In this document: positions 31,366 through 42,860 of the stretch, piece after piece | Position numbering within the stretch: position 1 is the stretch's first letter | Layout of the letters: each line of letters begins with the position of its first letter | DNA from: Stromatinia cepivora | Lineage: Eukaryota > Ascomycota > Leotiomycetes > Helotiales > Sclerotiniaceae | Reading direction: 5' to 3' | Assembly (NCBI GenBank): GCA_014898415.1 | Contig: RCTD01000019.1 | Location: 1,116,001-1,180,000, forward strand | DNA: 64,000 nt | Notes under the pieces: model-generated | Databases searched by the model: none | Told to the model about the DNA's origin: nothing | What the model saw: the letters and a program-made list of their open reading frames with translations, nothing else | Translations under genes and position numbers: made by a program

Positions 31366-32580
31366 TTATTCGAAACCTGCAATCTTAACCCTTCCCACAC
31401 CTAAAATGGTTTTCGAAGTTGAACCCCTTTCTAGTTCTTCAACCAGTGTTTGTTTCTGATCGAAGCCAGTTAAGGCGGCGTAGAACTCTAAGACTATTTC
31501 CACCAAAGATCTCATAGCATCGTCCCGTTCCGCGAGGCACAGTCTGCACATAAAATCTGTGGCCTGCCTCCACAACACATGCGGTCCTAGTGATTGCGCA
31601 TCTTCAGCGCTTAGCAAATCCTTCCAAGTGGAGCATCGCGGCAAGTCAAACAAGATCTTGACGCATTATGCAGTCGGTCGAACATTTGCTTACATCCTTA
31701 ATCGTATATGTCAGTGTTCATGCGCACCCCCCTCTTCCGACTCCGGGGTGTACCCGAATACCAAGTGAAAATTATTATCCTCAAAAAGTTTTCGCCTCCC
31801 AAAGATTTCCCTATCGAACATATCAACGAAAGGTGCCTTGCAATCCAACTTTTCAAGAAAACCTTTGCCCAATAGGAGCCTGGCTTCGATACTGTGCCTC
31901 TTTGGTTCTTCAAGGATTATCTGCACTCAAGGGAAGTTTCAGCCATTGCTCATCTTGGAGTCATCAGCAGGGCCGCAACCCAAACCTGGGCCTTAGATAT
32001 TACTGTTCCTGACAAATAACGCCAAAATCCCCGGCCTATTTCCTATTTTGTCTTCCGAACTTAGTCCAATCCAATGCAGGACCGAGGCGAGATTTTGTGC
32101 AACTACCTTTCAAGGAATCGACGTTCAATATAAGTTTGCTTTTGGCTTCGAATGATCTGCTATTTAGTAGGAGACATGGCACTGTCATGAGTTGGCGCTG
32201 CCACGAGTACATTCAAGATCGTTTATACAACCAATAAGGGGTTGGATAAAATAATTATTGGTTGTCTCGAGTGTCCCCAGCCTAGACTCTCCTTATCACC
32301 CGAACATGCAGGAATCGAACCCTTGTGCTCATATGACCAGAGTGGCTGGCTTTTTGCCACTCATTACGTGCTTCCCCATTTCAAACGTTTAACGGCCTTG
32401 CATCTGCGGCCTGTGAACCAGTCATTCACATGTCCTTTGGATTTACTTCAAAGCTAGTGCCCCGTGATGCGATCCCATATGTCAGGACCCTGTAAACATC
32501 CATCACTGTGCTGAAGCTGAACTTCGTCAAATTCACGAATTGCCCCATCAAGATGACCGATGTCGCCGGTGAGTTAAGTT
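31366..32580 (-). pseudogene. Unrecognised coding-like region, cryptic multi-exon gene or decayed gene
   Basis: Several minus-strand stretches read like protein. 31665-31366 gives ILFDLPRCSTWKDLL..LVEIVLEFYAALTGF and ends in a stop. 31926-31714, in the same frame, gives EARLLLGKGFLEKLDCKAPF. 32360-32226 gives VAKSQPLWSYEHKGSIPACS. Near 32565-32460 are further open stretches in two frames. Possible introns can be drawn: GTATTC to GTCAAG between the first two blocks, and GTTTGG to GTGCAG upstream. However, no complete in-frame chain with a start could be built; stops separate the blocks. It may be a real gene with unusual introns or a relic. I do not recognise the family. Confidence 0.3.
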
Positions 32581-34710
32581 GATGGGTTGATAGTCGCCGA
32601 GAGAAGGACAAGGAAAATATTCCGAGACATGTCGTATGCGCATCCAATACTATTCGGATATCACTCACAGGATAATAAATACAATCAGCGAATACATGTA
32701 TAGTGTGATGAATTTACCACATGCCTAACAAAACCATGTTTTTCTAACTCAACCATCAATAGCAACGATATCTGTTGATCACAAGATGATAGAGGACAAA
32801 ATCTACATCACACCCAACTCGCAACATGAGCAGGTTCGCGCATCCTTTCGAGACCGGATTGGGTGCATTTTCATGTGAATTAAAAGCATGCCCTTGCATA
32901 GAGTATCCTGTTGTCTCGCATCCAGGCTTCCAACAATAGATCTAGATTATCTGTAGTTTGCCGGGAAAGCGCCGGAATCGCCCCAGGCTATCGTTGAAGC
33001 TTTTTTCTTCTTCAAAAAAGCGGCAGCACGTATGTATTTTGGTGCCACTTGGTGATTCACGGGTTATCAGAATTTCCTTGTCCGAGAACAGGCAGTAAGA
33101 TGTCGATGTAGGCGTCAATCCATGAACCCACCCACCCCATTTTGTTTTAAGTAACTATTCTATACATACCGGAGAATTGTCGCTATACGATGTGCATTCA
33201 TGAAGAAATCAAGTTGCATGTAAGTATTTCGTAGCGCAAGGTAGCGAATCCTACATTAAAAGAGCAATTATCTAAAATTATAATTTTCGCTTCCAAAAAC
33301 TTGGTCGGTCCTATGCAGTGCTGCGAGGTACGAATGATACGCTGAATTCTGCATCCTTCAGCAAAGCTAGATACTGCACTGGAACCCAGTATTCTTCCAG
33401 ACTCCTGTATGATAAAATGACAGGGGCACAGCGTAGGAGCATCAGCACCTTGTTTATAGGGTGCTATAAAAAAAGTGTTGATTAGGCATCTCACTTTTAG
33501 CTCGGGATTTACTAGGCTCGCAGAAGTCCGATTCCGGATTCTTGGTCGGTGAAGGACTTTGATTTGCGTTTGCGGTCAGTAAACACGTCATATCGTCGAA
33601 AGTCGGATACACTTGAAACAGTTCGTTTGTGTTGCCTAAGCTACGATAGCGAAGTGAGTGTGATCGAAGGGGTCAACGAGAGAGTTTGACCTTTTGTATA
33701 GCTGCCTGAAGTAACAGTTGCTCACGCAGAATTTGCACTTTCTCACAGTGACTTCTGGGCATAGTAGCTTATTACCTCGCAGACATGATGAAGGCTACTG
33801 TGCCCCGACGAACCAGGCTGAAGATTCATGACTGTGAGAATGATGCTAGGCTTCCATGATTGGGGGAGAATTGGCAACATCTTCGTATGATCATTTAGAT
33901 TATGGAATTTGTCAAGCAGGACGGGAAACATTCGAATCTTTGGCTTTCTATGTGATTACCTCAAGCCCCTATCTTCTTTGCCCTCATGTTCAATTTCGGC
34001 GCCTTGACCATGTACAGGGTAGAACTACTTGATGCCTACGAGAAGCGTAACTGCCCCTGCCATCTTGTCAAAATGCTTTCGACGTGCGAGTAATGCTAGT
34101 AGTGCAATATCTATCTCCTTTAGGTAATGAGTGGCCAATAGCAACTACAATATATACTCGAGGGAAATGTTCCATACTTTGGTTGAGCATCACTAGGGGA
34201 TGGAGGACGGTTTATGGTTCCGTACACTGTGTAGGTTGTGGGAAGATATCTAAAGATGCAAAGAGGTCTTGAAGGCCAACAGACTTCGAGGAAGGGATGC
34301 GCAATGTTTGCGCAGGAGAAGGAGTATGTACAGAGTATCCCAATAATAGCAAGACTTCTGCCCATTACTACACTATTCAATTTCGTGATCTAGGGCTGAC
34401 ATAATTCTACATCTTGCCATCCTATTTCGTCAGATTCTTCAAATATCGAACCAACATTTGTACCTAAACATCTATTGCTCTTCACTCCTCTCCTGTTCCG
34501 AGGAGAATAAGTCCCATCTATTCACTCACTATCTACCAGATGTCCACAATGCTATTCGAAAGCATAATGATATAAGTGCCCAGTAAATTGTTTTGTATGT
34601 GTAAACCCGACGCGCTTGATATATATAGTGATACATTTAGGTTTGCCAAAGGGGCTTTGGTTTAAGCGGAAATCTTCTCCAAGCCGTCAGCCGCCAAATC
34701 CCGAGTCGTG

Positions 34711-35199
34711 TCACCTGGTTTTGCTGCGATATATAAGCAGTACTTCAAATGATGTGAGGATAGTGATTGCGAAGTTAATCGATGACCATGGCGGTGAAAT
34801 GATGAGGTGATGAGACATCATTGCCATCAATGGTAGAATGAAAAGTGATGGCGGGGGAACCTTCATCCTTGTTCTTGCTTGATAATGACCTTCGAACTTG
34901 TTCGACATGACTACCAAATTGGCACCCTCCTTCCAGATTATTTTTGTGTCAAACTCAGCAAAAGAAGGTGCAGTCTTTGAATCACCAAAGTAGTCTAACA
35001 AGTTGTAAGCAATCTTGCGAAGCTTTTGGATGGAAATGTAGGAAAATTTGAAAGAAGTATGAAAATACCATCCCAGAAGATATTTCATAAGCTGGAAGTG
35101 TCTTAATGAATGATGGCTAGACTCTTGGTTAATTCGATACATTAGGAAAGTAAAGAACATCCATATAAAGATTTCGGGGAGAAATATCAGCAAATGCAC
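34711..35199 (-). other. Open frame of 162 codons, doubtful
   Basis: This open minus-strand frame starts with a hydrophobic stretch (LLIFLPEIFIWMFFTFLMY). Its middle is protein-like (YFGDSKTAPSFAEFDTKIIW) and its end is again hydrophobic. Nothing in it matches a family I know, and no splice-linked exons were found beside it. It could be a fragment of a membrane protein gene or chance. Confidence 0.2.
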
Positions 35200-36056
35200 A
35201 TTACCCTATACCTATTATTCCCCACCTGCATCCCCGCTCGTTCTTTGCTATGAATGCAGATATTCTCAGTCCTTGGAATTCTCATCCAGTACCCGCGATT
35301 AAGCTGCCATCTCACTCATACACACTCACTCATTGACTAATATATCCTTGAAGTAGTTGTTCCCAGCTCCAACACGTGCCTTAACAACTCACTTTGCTAA
35401 GGAGAGGAGTCTATTACAGGCATAATTAGCTCACCTGGTCCATCAGAACGAATTGGCTAGGGAAGGCACTTGTGAAAGAAAAAATTAAAATATGGGTATT
35501 GTTGGTAGCAGTTGGAGAAGTGCTGGTTAGATTCCTTTGATTGTAAAGGTTTGACCACCCGCTATGTTGGCCTGAGTGTTATTAGGTTCGGGGCCATTGA
35601 TGAGGAAGTAAGCGGTATTTCAATCAGATCTTTGAAGCAGATTCAAATTGCCTGTGGTGAGCAGTCGTAAGATGTATAATATTTCGCCTGCATTACAGCT
35701 GGTATTGGCGTGCGTATTGTTGCCTCGTAGCCTCTAACGGAGACAGTTGTACTTGCCGCTCCTTTTTTTGGGTGCATGTACAATTGTCTATGATGGCTTG
35801 GATTTCGGGACACTCTCTTAAAGAATGTAACAGTACTCTCCTCCGGGAGCTTGTTTGTTGTTCATAATGGTTCGGACATTGAAATGCTATCTAGGTCATT
35901 GGTATTCATGGCAATATAAAACTTGTCTTCATATCGATCGTGAGATCATGTCCTAGAAGAAAGGGTATCTACATGGTCCTCAAGCCGTCTATATGCAGTT
36001 CATCCACCCCAGTATTTGACCCACCGGTAACTTACACCCTTTATAATTTTCCCTTT

Positions 36057-36914
36057 TCACTCCTGTCCTTCTGCGGCCAACTCATTGTATGCCCATTGGT
36101 AGCTACCCAAGAATATCGCCCCACCAATACTAATCCACATTACTCTTGGACCTATCCCTGCGAAGAATGCCTTTGGGCCACCCGTAGCTATAATCTCCTT
36201 CAACAAAACGCTCGTCGGCTTCTTCTTTCTCTCCAGCATCATCCTCGTCTTCAACACATCCAACGGAGTCGTAGCCGCAGCCGCTACAGCACCCGCAAGA
36301 CTTCCCATAATCCCGCTCTCTACTGCGCTCACAGTATCCCTTCCACTTCCCCTCTTCCTATATGCCTTCATGGCTTCCCAAAGAGGGAATTGTATGATCG
36401 TAAATGGCACTTCCCGCATTATGGTAACACTCCAACCACGATAGAGTTCCCTCCATACGCCTAAAACCCCAATATGTTTGCGCTGTCCCAAAATTGCCTT
36501 GAGCGTGAGTAAAGAACTCGAATATTGCCCCGCCTGTGCCCTTTGCTTGACCACCTCCGTAGGCACACGAACAGCACAAGCGGCCACCTCTCCCAGACTC
36601 GCTGCAACCATATGTTCTATCGCTCTTCCCCTTCCGCGACCTCCAGGTATGTTGGCATCTAAAACATCTTGTCGCCGCACAAATGCAGCCTTGGTAGCTT
36701 CGTATGTACAGAAGAACAATGCAGCTCCGGGCGCGGAGCCAATTATGGCAGAACCGACACCTCGATATACTCCAGTGAAGCCACCAGAGGCAATGAAACC
36801 AGCAGAGGATTGAAGCCGAGTTTTCAAAGTATCGAGGGGAAAGAGTGTGAGGTCGACTGTGGTACCAGCGAGGGCGCCCGCTAGGAGGGCGGGGGTGAAG
36901 TTTGATTGTGTCAT
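36057..36914 (-). CDS. pet8: Mitochondrial S-adenosylmethionine carrier (SLC25A26/Pet8 type)
   Basis: A single exon encodes 285 residues. The true start is the ATG at 36914 (MTQSNFTPALLAGALAG); the frame runs further upstream but without an ATG. Three mitochondrial-carrier repeats are present with signatures PLDTLKTRLQ, PTEVVKQRAQ and PLDVLKTRMM, each following a transmembrane helix, for six membrane segments in total. Length and the second signature match yeast Pet8, which exchanges cytosolic SAM for mitochondrial S-adenosylhomocysteine across the inner membrane. It supplies methyl groups for mitochondrial RNA, quinone and lipoate pathways. It is divergent, across 325 bp, from a TilS-like tRNA enzyme. 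Confidence 0.92.
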   Translation of the reverse strand: MTQSNFTPALLAGALAGTTVDLTLFPLDTLKTRLQSSAGFIASGGFTGVYRGVGSAIIGSAPGAALFFCTYEATKAAFVRRQDVLDANIPGGRGRGRAIEHMVAASLGEVAACAVRVPTEVVKQRAQAGQYSSSLLTLKAILGQRKHIGVLGVWRELYRGWSVTIMREVPFTIIQFPLWEAMKAYRKRGSGRDTVSAVESGIMGSLAGAVAAAATTPLDVLKTRMMLERKKKPTSVLLKEIIATGGPKAFFAGIGPRVMWISIGGAIFLGSYQWAYNELAAEGQE

Positions 36915-37239
36915 TTGTGCGGAAGGAAGGAATTGAGCAAGGCGGATTATTGAGAACAGTGGAAGAGGTGGGATTAAGGTGGCCGAAGCCGGATCGTACC
37001 GAGGCAAAGAAGATAATAGAGGTGGTGGGCGAGTGTATTCATGGTTGGGGTGAATTCAGGATGACAAAGTTGAGGTTGGAGCTCGGGTAGATTTTTATCA
37101 TCTCTTTTTGCGGGCTGACGCTGATATCAATTCACGCGACAACACCGACAACAACATCACATAAGGATTTTTCATAGCACCTCTACTTTCACGTATCCAT
37201 GTGGATATTGTTGGAATATAATGTTGATCATATAATGAA
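36915..37239. promoter_or_regulatory. Divergent promoter of SAM carrier and TilS-like genes
   Basis: 325 bp separate the start codons of two genes with likely or possible mitochondrial roles. Co-regulation is possible but not shown by a motif I can name. Confidence 0.4.
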
Positions 37240-39216
37240 ATGAATACCATGAAGCAAAATGTGCTTCCTATTTCGATAAAGGAGTTTGCTGATGCTCTGT
37301 TCAAGAAGCCATGTCAAGTTCCTTATCGTTATGACCAGCGGGGTCATAAGACTTTGGGTATGTAATTGCATTGTATTTACTCTTGATTAATGTTTACTAA
37401 CTTCTGATAGGGCTTGCGGTGAGTGGAGGAGTAGATTCAATGGCCCTTGCGGCGTTGTGTATGCAAATGAAAAATAATTACATACCGTTCGCATCTGATG
37501 GATATCCAATACATTTGAACAAGATCGACTTTCGAGCTATCATTGTCAACCATGGAGTAAGAGATGGCAGTCTAGAAGAAGCTCAGAAAGTCATGAAAGT
37601 GTTGGAATCTCTAGGTATGCTAACATTCTATATTCGTATATCTATAGGCTTCTAACACAATAATGAATTTAGGCATGACCTCACGAATTTTAACCCTCCC
37701 ATGGAAAGACGTCACAGGGAATCCTTCCAAGCTACCTAATTTCGAGAGCTTAGCCAGGAAGTACCGTTTCCAGGCGATTGGAAAATATTGCCAGAAATCC
37801 GACATCAGTTCACTCCTTCTCGGACATCACTCTGATGACCAAGCCGAAACTGTAGTAATGCGTCTAGCGAAAGGCGCTCTGGGAGCCGGTCTGCTTGGTA
37901 TCAAGCCATCTTCTCCCATACCAGAATGTGAAGGTTTATATGGAGTTCATGAAAGCGGGAGTCCCATAACACTCTCCCAGCCCATCACCAATTTCAATCA
38001 TCGGACGAAGCCTCCCCCCTCGCATCAAGCAGGACAAAATAATATCAACTCGCCTGCATCCGTGGCCAAAAAGATCATGCCCCAGTTGAAAGTAGAATCG
38101 GGAGGTATTACTCTCTATCGTCCTTTTCTTAAATTTCCAAAAGAAAGACTCATTGCGACATGCAAGGCTCTGGGCATGGAGTGGTTTGAAGATGATACCA
38201 ACAACGATCCCACCCTGACGGATCGGAATGCAATACGTTATTTATATGATCGTAGAGGGTTGCCTTGCATATTACCAAAATCTAGAGTTCTCTCTCTTGC
38301 AGCACAACTTCAAAATGTTGATAATTCACGTCAACAAGAAGTCGATCAGCTCATAAAAAGATGCAAAGTAACGAGCTTCAATACTAGACGTGGGACCCTC
38401 ATAATCAGGTTTCCCTTTATAGCTCATGATTTCCCTCAAAGGTCAACGATAGCCGCCATGTTACTCCGTCGTATAATCATGACAGTAACCCCAAATTCCG
38501 TAGTATCTCTCGAACAGGTTTTGAATGCAGTTCCGGAAATATTTTCTTTGCCTGAAAACGTAATCGCGCCAAAAACCTTTAATACAGCTGGCATCATGTT
38601 TCAACCAATCAATGTCGATCGAAAAATCGGAGGAAGCAACGAGTGGCACATCTTTCGTCAACCCAGATACAGGTATTCGATGGGTGAAATTGTTGTTCCG
38701 GAGCTGATTCCGGAGACGCAGCCCCGTTGGTTCTTGTTTGATAATCGCTACTGGCTTTTGATACATAACGAACTGTCCTCCCAGGCTGGTAATCTGGTCG
38801 TTCGGTTCCTCAATGAAGATGATATAAGCAAACTAGGACAAGCTCTAAACGAGAGAGGATCTTGGGTATTGAAGAGACTTTTAAGAGCGGTGGAAGGTGA
38901 AACGAGATGGAGATATTCTCTACCTGTTGTGGTGTGGAGGCCACATGGGGGTGTGATTGTGGGCCAGGAGGTGATTGTTGGTTTACCGACTTTGGGAGTG
39001 AGAGTTGATGGTTTCAGCCGTGTCAAGTGGTTTTGTAGGTACAAGAAGATAAATCTATCCGATCTAGGTCTGCAAGCTGCAGTTAAACCGGAGTCTTTCC
39101 AAGTCCGCCGGGTGATGAAGCTCAAAGGAGAGGTCTCAGATGAGCCAAAGTTTGCGCCTTGGCTCAGCAAGCGCGAAAAGCCTCTGACTGGTTTGGGTGG
39201 AGTCACAAGTTATTAG
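37240..39216 (+). CDS. tRNA(Ile)-lysidine synthase-like PP-loop ATPase
   Basis: Exons 37240-37357, 37411-37614 and 37673-39216 encode 621 residues. The ATP pyrophosphatase P-loop SGGVDS is at residues 44-49. It is followed by family blocks IIVNHGVRDGSLEEAQ, LLLGHHSDDQAETVVMRL (the conserved HxxDDxxET motif) and YRPFLKFPKERLIATCKALG with DDTNNDP. TilS changes C34 of tRNA-Ile(CAU) to lysidine so it reads AUA. In fungi this reaction is expected for mitochondrial tRNA, so I infer a mitochondrial role, although the N-terminus is only weakly amphipathic. Two in-frame ATGs (37240, 37249) are possible starts. The C-terminal half is longer than in bacteria and less conserved. Confidence 0.88.
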
Positions 39217-39571
39217 GAGCGGTTACTCAAAAAAGCCTGATACCTATTATCCCATCTTTCCTTCACTTTCACCTCCACCTTTTTGACCATAAAACTATCT
39301 TGTATGCAGCAAAACATCTACCGCAAATTCATCATGTTCCGTCTTCCTTTCTTCGCCTTTACATACGCCTATTCAGCTGGACCATTCCATTTCTGTGGTA
39401 TCATGTCAAAAAACCTACATATTGTGCTCCTGCTGAAACGGGAGGGAAATTCACATTGAAGAAACACTTCATTCGCGTAAGAGCGGTATTTTCTGAAGTT
39501 AATATTATAGCAATACTCAAGTAACTTCTCAGCCAGTATTTTCAACCTTCAATTTGGATTCCGATTCCCTC
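39217..39571. other. Convergent 3' spacer
   Basis: 355 bp lie between the stop codons of the TilS-like gene (+) and the Cys-rich membrane protein gene (-). I see nothing else in it. Confidence 0.5.
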
Positions 39572-40670
39572 TCAACCCAGCTCCACAGCTCTCCCTTTCC
39601 CCGGCAATTCCCAAGCCTGGTTCCTCCGATCCCCCATTTCCGGAATCTCACCACCGCCCATCTCTATCCTGGCATCCGCTGCATGCTGCTCTATAGGCAC
39701 TACTTCAATTCCTTGACTCTCTCTACTTCTAATTTCAGCTGATAGTTCTGGTTTTGTGTATTGCTCTTTCGTCTCCTGATTCGATTTTTTGTTGGCTCTC
39801 CGTAAGCGCAGGATAAAATATGCTAGAAAGCCTAAAAGAGCTACGGACACTGCGGCCGCCACCCCTATTCCTGCCGCGGCGCCGGAGCTTAGCTTTGACG
39901 ATGAAGGGGACGATGAAGGAGAGGACGTGGGCGTTGTAGTTGATACGGTTGACGATCCTATCATCGACGAGGCTCCTGAGGAAGAAGATGTTGTTGCCGA
40001 CGAAGATGAAGTACTCGACGAAGAAGCCGATGATGTGGTGAAGGTAGAATAAGGTCTAGAAGTCGGTGAAGCTATCACCGATAAAGAGGACGGATCAGGA
40101 GCCTTGAATACTTGGTTGCTTAGACTCTTGCATGTGGTATCGTTGCAGCAGGTCCACTCGCTAGATGTTTCGTTGTATACGATACCGAGAGAGCCACCAC
40201 CATTGGTTTCTAGGTCGACTGTATGAGGGATTAGCTTTAGTTCGAGATACACGTGCCGGATTGGGCTTCGTAGTGAGTCGACTTACCACATTGTTTGGGG
40301 CAAACTGAAGCGGTATATGTGGGATCATTGCAATATCCAAGATAATCTGCACGTGGTTCATCAGCATTGAGCAATTTGCACTCTTTCTTACTTTCATGAT
40401 ATCCTAGGACTTACATTCCGCCTCAGTGGACAATCCAGATGATGATTTGCAGATGTTACTTCCAACACAAGTATCGAACTCCATGCAACATGTTAAGAAA
40501 TCCTATTTTCTCATTAGTATATATTTTTCCGCGTATAAATCTATGTGGTTATGAAATCATCATACCGAGGTACTATTGACTGTACCACAAGGAAAATAAT
40601 TCTGCGGTTGTATCGTCTCCACACCACCATTAAACCACGCATAACAATTCTGTGTGAATCTATCCGTCAT
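39572..40670 (-). CDS. Cysteine-rich single-pass membrane protein, unknown function
   Basis: Exons 40670-40566, 40502-40415, 40346-40287 and 40218-39572 encode 299 residues. The N-terminal 120 residues are Cys-rich (QNCYAWFNGG, FPCGTV, TCCMEFDTCVGSNIC, YCNDPTYTASVCPKQC, WTCCNDTTC). A Ser/Thr-rich stalk of about 60 residues follows, then one transmembrane helix (AAAGIGVAAAVSVALLGFLA) and a charged cytosolic tail (LRLRRANKKSNQETKE). This layout is a common but uncharacterised surface-protein type in filamentous ascomycetes. There is no classical cleavable signal peptide before the first Cys (start MTDRFTQNCYAW), so the helix may itself be the membrane signal. A wall-sensor-like role would be a guess. 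Confidence 0.8.
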
Positions 40671-42860
40671 TTTGTGACGTTGAGGCGTGTGTGAGCACAA
40701 ATCCCTCCTAGCCCTTGAAGTTTATACTTCTGTGCGAAAGCAAAACTTGACACAATATTGAATCGTACCAAACAAAAATACAACAGTTGGTAAGGTAAAC
40801 AGAAAGTAAAGAAGGTTAGTTTTAAGCTTTAAATGAAATGAGTAGATCCTATTCGGAAGGATCGTCGGATGACAGGGGGTGAGGAGTGGTACAATAATAT
40901 GATGATGATGATGGCCCCCATTTTTGTGCCCCTTTTCGAGATGCCAAGATTGGGGCCGGCGATCCAGGTTCAATGACAACATGGCGAATTTCGTAACTTT
41001 TTCAATTTAGTCTTTTGTGAAATTTTCTGCTTCTAATGTATTTTACGATCCCGAGAAACCTCAGGAGAGACGCCAAATACCCCCGGAAACAAACGCCCGG
41101 AGGTTTGTTGCATCGGGGATGAGTAGGTATCATATTCGGTCTTGATAGGCATCAAGACGTCTATCTTTTTGTCCAAAAGCAATCGACTCCATGGTATTTA
41201 CTTCAAACATGCCGCAAGGTCGACGAAATCCACCTCAAAACTCAAGGGGTTGCAGGTCAAATCTGGCGCTGTGCAGTGCGGAGAGCTTTAAAGTCAGAGG
41301 GTAGGAATTCATGGATAAAAAATGCGGAAAAACGATCGCAGTCGGAACTCGACGGCGATGTAGAAACTAGAGACAGTGTTATGAGTTTTTGACAAAGTAT
41401 ACCGATGACGAAAACAGTTTCCTTCAATCCACCCCGTTCCCAAGGATAGAGAGGGATTCGACATATTCCAATACGCTAGTCTACCTACGTCGTCAATTCT
41501 GGCTCAATCTGCTCCCGTGTAGTAAATCTGCTTTTTTCTATTCTCGATGGGGGGGTAGAGCATACTACAAGTCAGCGTCTCACTTCATTATCCTTACAGT
41601 TCATGCTTTATTTCCACATATCATAGCATATCCAAGCATATCCTTCATCTACTCCCCAGGAAAATGATCTCAACCCATTCCCATCTACCCACCCATATTC
41701 CCTCTTCCATCTTCTTCTTTTTCTTTCACGATGCTCCAAATCCAAACCCTCTGCCTGCATCACATCCACCCCTTAGGCTTTCACTTCCAACCCCCAATCC
41801 AATTCCGATTCCCACCCTATATGCCACCAAACCTTTCTTCCAACCCCACACAAGCAGCACTACTTTCTCCTCTCCTCTCCCTTCGCTTCCAACCCCATTC
41901 CCCTGAACTTCTCCACAGACCTAACCTGGATTTAACCCATACCCTCTGACCTCCCGTTTCCAACTCCCTTGCCTATCCTTTCGTTCTAGGCAGTTGCAGA
42001 AATTAGAAGAAAATTGGTACATGAATAAATTTGGATATTTAAATCAATTCAAACATTCAAATAACCTTAGAAATCCATGAACCCCCAGCCAATCCAGTAT
42101 GCAATTTGCTCACTCCTACTTTATACATCAATACACCAATACACTTCTTCAAAATTCACAAAGATGAACTCACCTCACTCACCTCACTCACCTCACTCAC
42201 CTCACTCACCTCACTCACCTCACTCACCTCAACCACCAACTTCGATTTTGACTTCGACTTTCAATTTAACTGCAAAAGAATATAGCAATCCACATTCAAC
42301 ACGATAGGATATAAGCCGATAGCGTGATCATGATAGAAAAGACTTGTAAAATAGGGTACGAGGATGACTTTGTAGCTGCAATCAAAACGAAGGGTACGAC
42401 GGGTTATTTTTTCATACGTCTCACTCACTCTACTCATCGGTTTACTAGTCACATCACATCATCACATCAACTCATCATTCATCAAAGTTCATTGCAAGAT
42501 TTCCCATGTAAATTTTTAAAATTCAGACCGAACACCGTATAATTACGTACGTACTTTCCCTAAGAGTATCCTTAAGAATAGTCCCAAAGTATCCCAATCG
42601 CGTTGCCAAAGAATGTGGTATCTGTCGCTGTCATTTCCTATCCAATCCTATCCGAAAGCGTACCCAAAGTTGTATCCAAAATTTCAAAGCGTTTCTCCGA
42701 GAAGTGGGGATGTATCCGATCCATCCCATCCATCATTCATACCAACCGAAAAGAAGTTCCCAATCATAATATCATAATTCCCCCATCCAAAATAAGTGTA
42801 CCCAAAATCCATCTCCAAATACATCAACACAAACCCAAATAATGACAATGCAATCCAACA
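40671..42860. other. 2.2-kb spacer with simple repeats
   Basis: This is the upstream region of the membrane protein gene and the 3' flank of the phosphatase gene, both on the minus strand. It contains pyrimidine-rich stretches around 41690-41960 and a 9-bp tandem repeat (42169-42231). No gene is supported. Confidence 0.5.
42169..42231. repeat. Tandem 9-bp repeat (CTCACCTCA)7
   Basis: Seven perfect copies of the nonamer CTCACCTCA. It creates a Ser-Pro-His tripeptide run in one frame, which I do not call as coding. Confidence 0.95.

Larger units (their letters stand above)
26664..36056. other. 9.4-kb gene-poor spacer
   Basis: The longest plus-strand open run is caused by the 7-bp repeat at 30287-30398. 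On the minus strand there are longer open frames at 28842-29270 (142 codons), 31366-31665, 31711-31926, 32226-32360 and 34711-35199 (162 codons), some of them coding-like. CT- and TG-rich simple sequence occurs, including a TCATCTCA run near 30670-30712. I found no recognisable transposon protein and no paired long terminal repeats. Confidence 0.4.

Noticed and set aside
32281..32365. Possible tRNA or tRNA-derived SINE on the minus strand (perfect B-box-like GGTTCGATTCC)
   Set aside because: No matching A box, no seven-base acceptor stem and a weak T stem could be drawn, and the same bases read as a coding-like stretch (VAKSQPLWSYEHKGSIPACS).
35940..36464. Plus-strand open frame of 174 codons
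   Set aside because: Most of it overlaps, on the opposite strand, the well-supported mitochondrial carrier gene.
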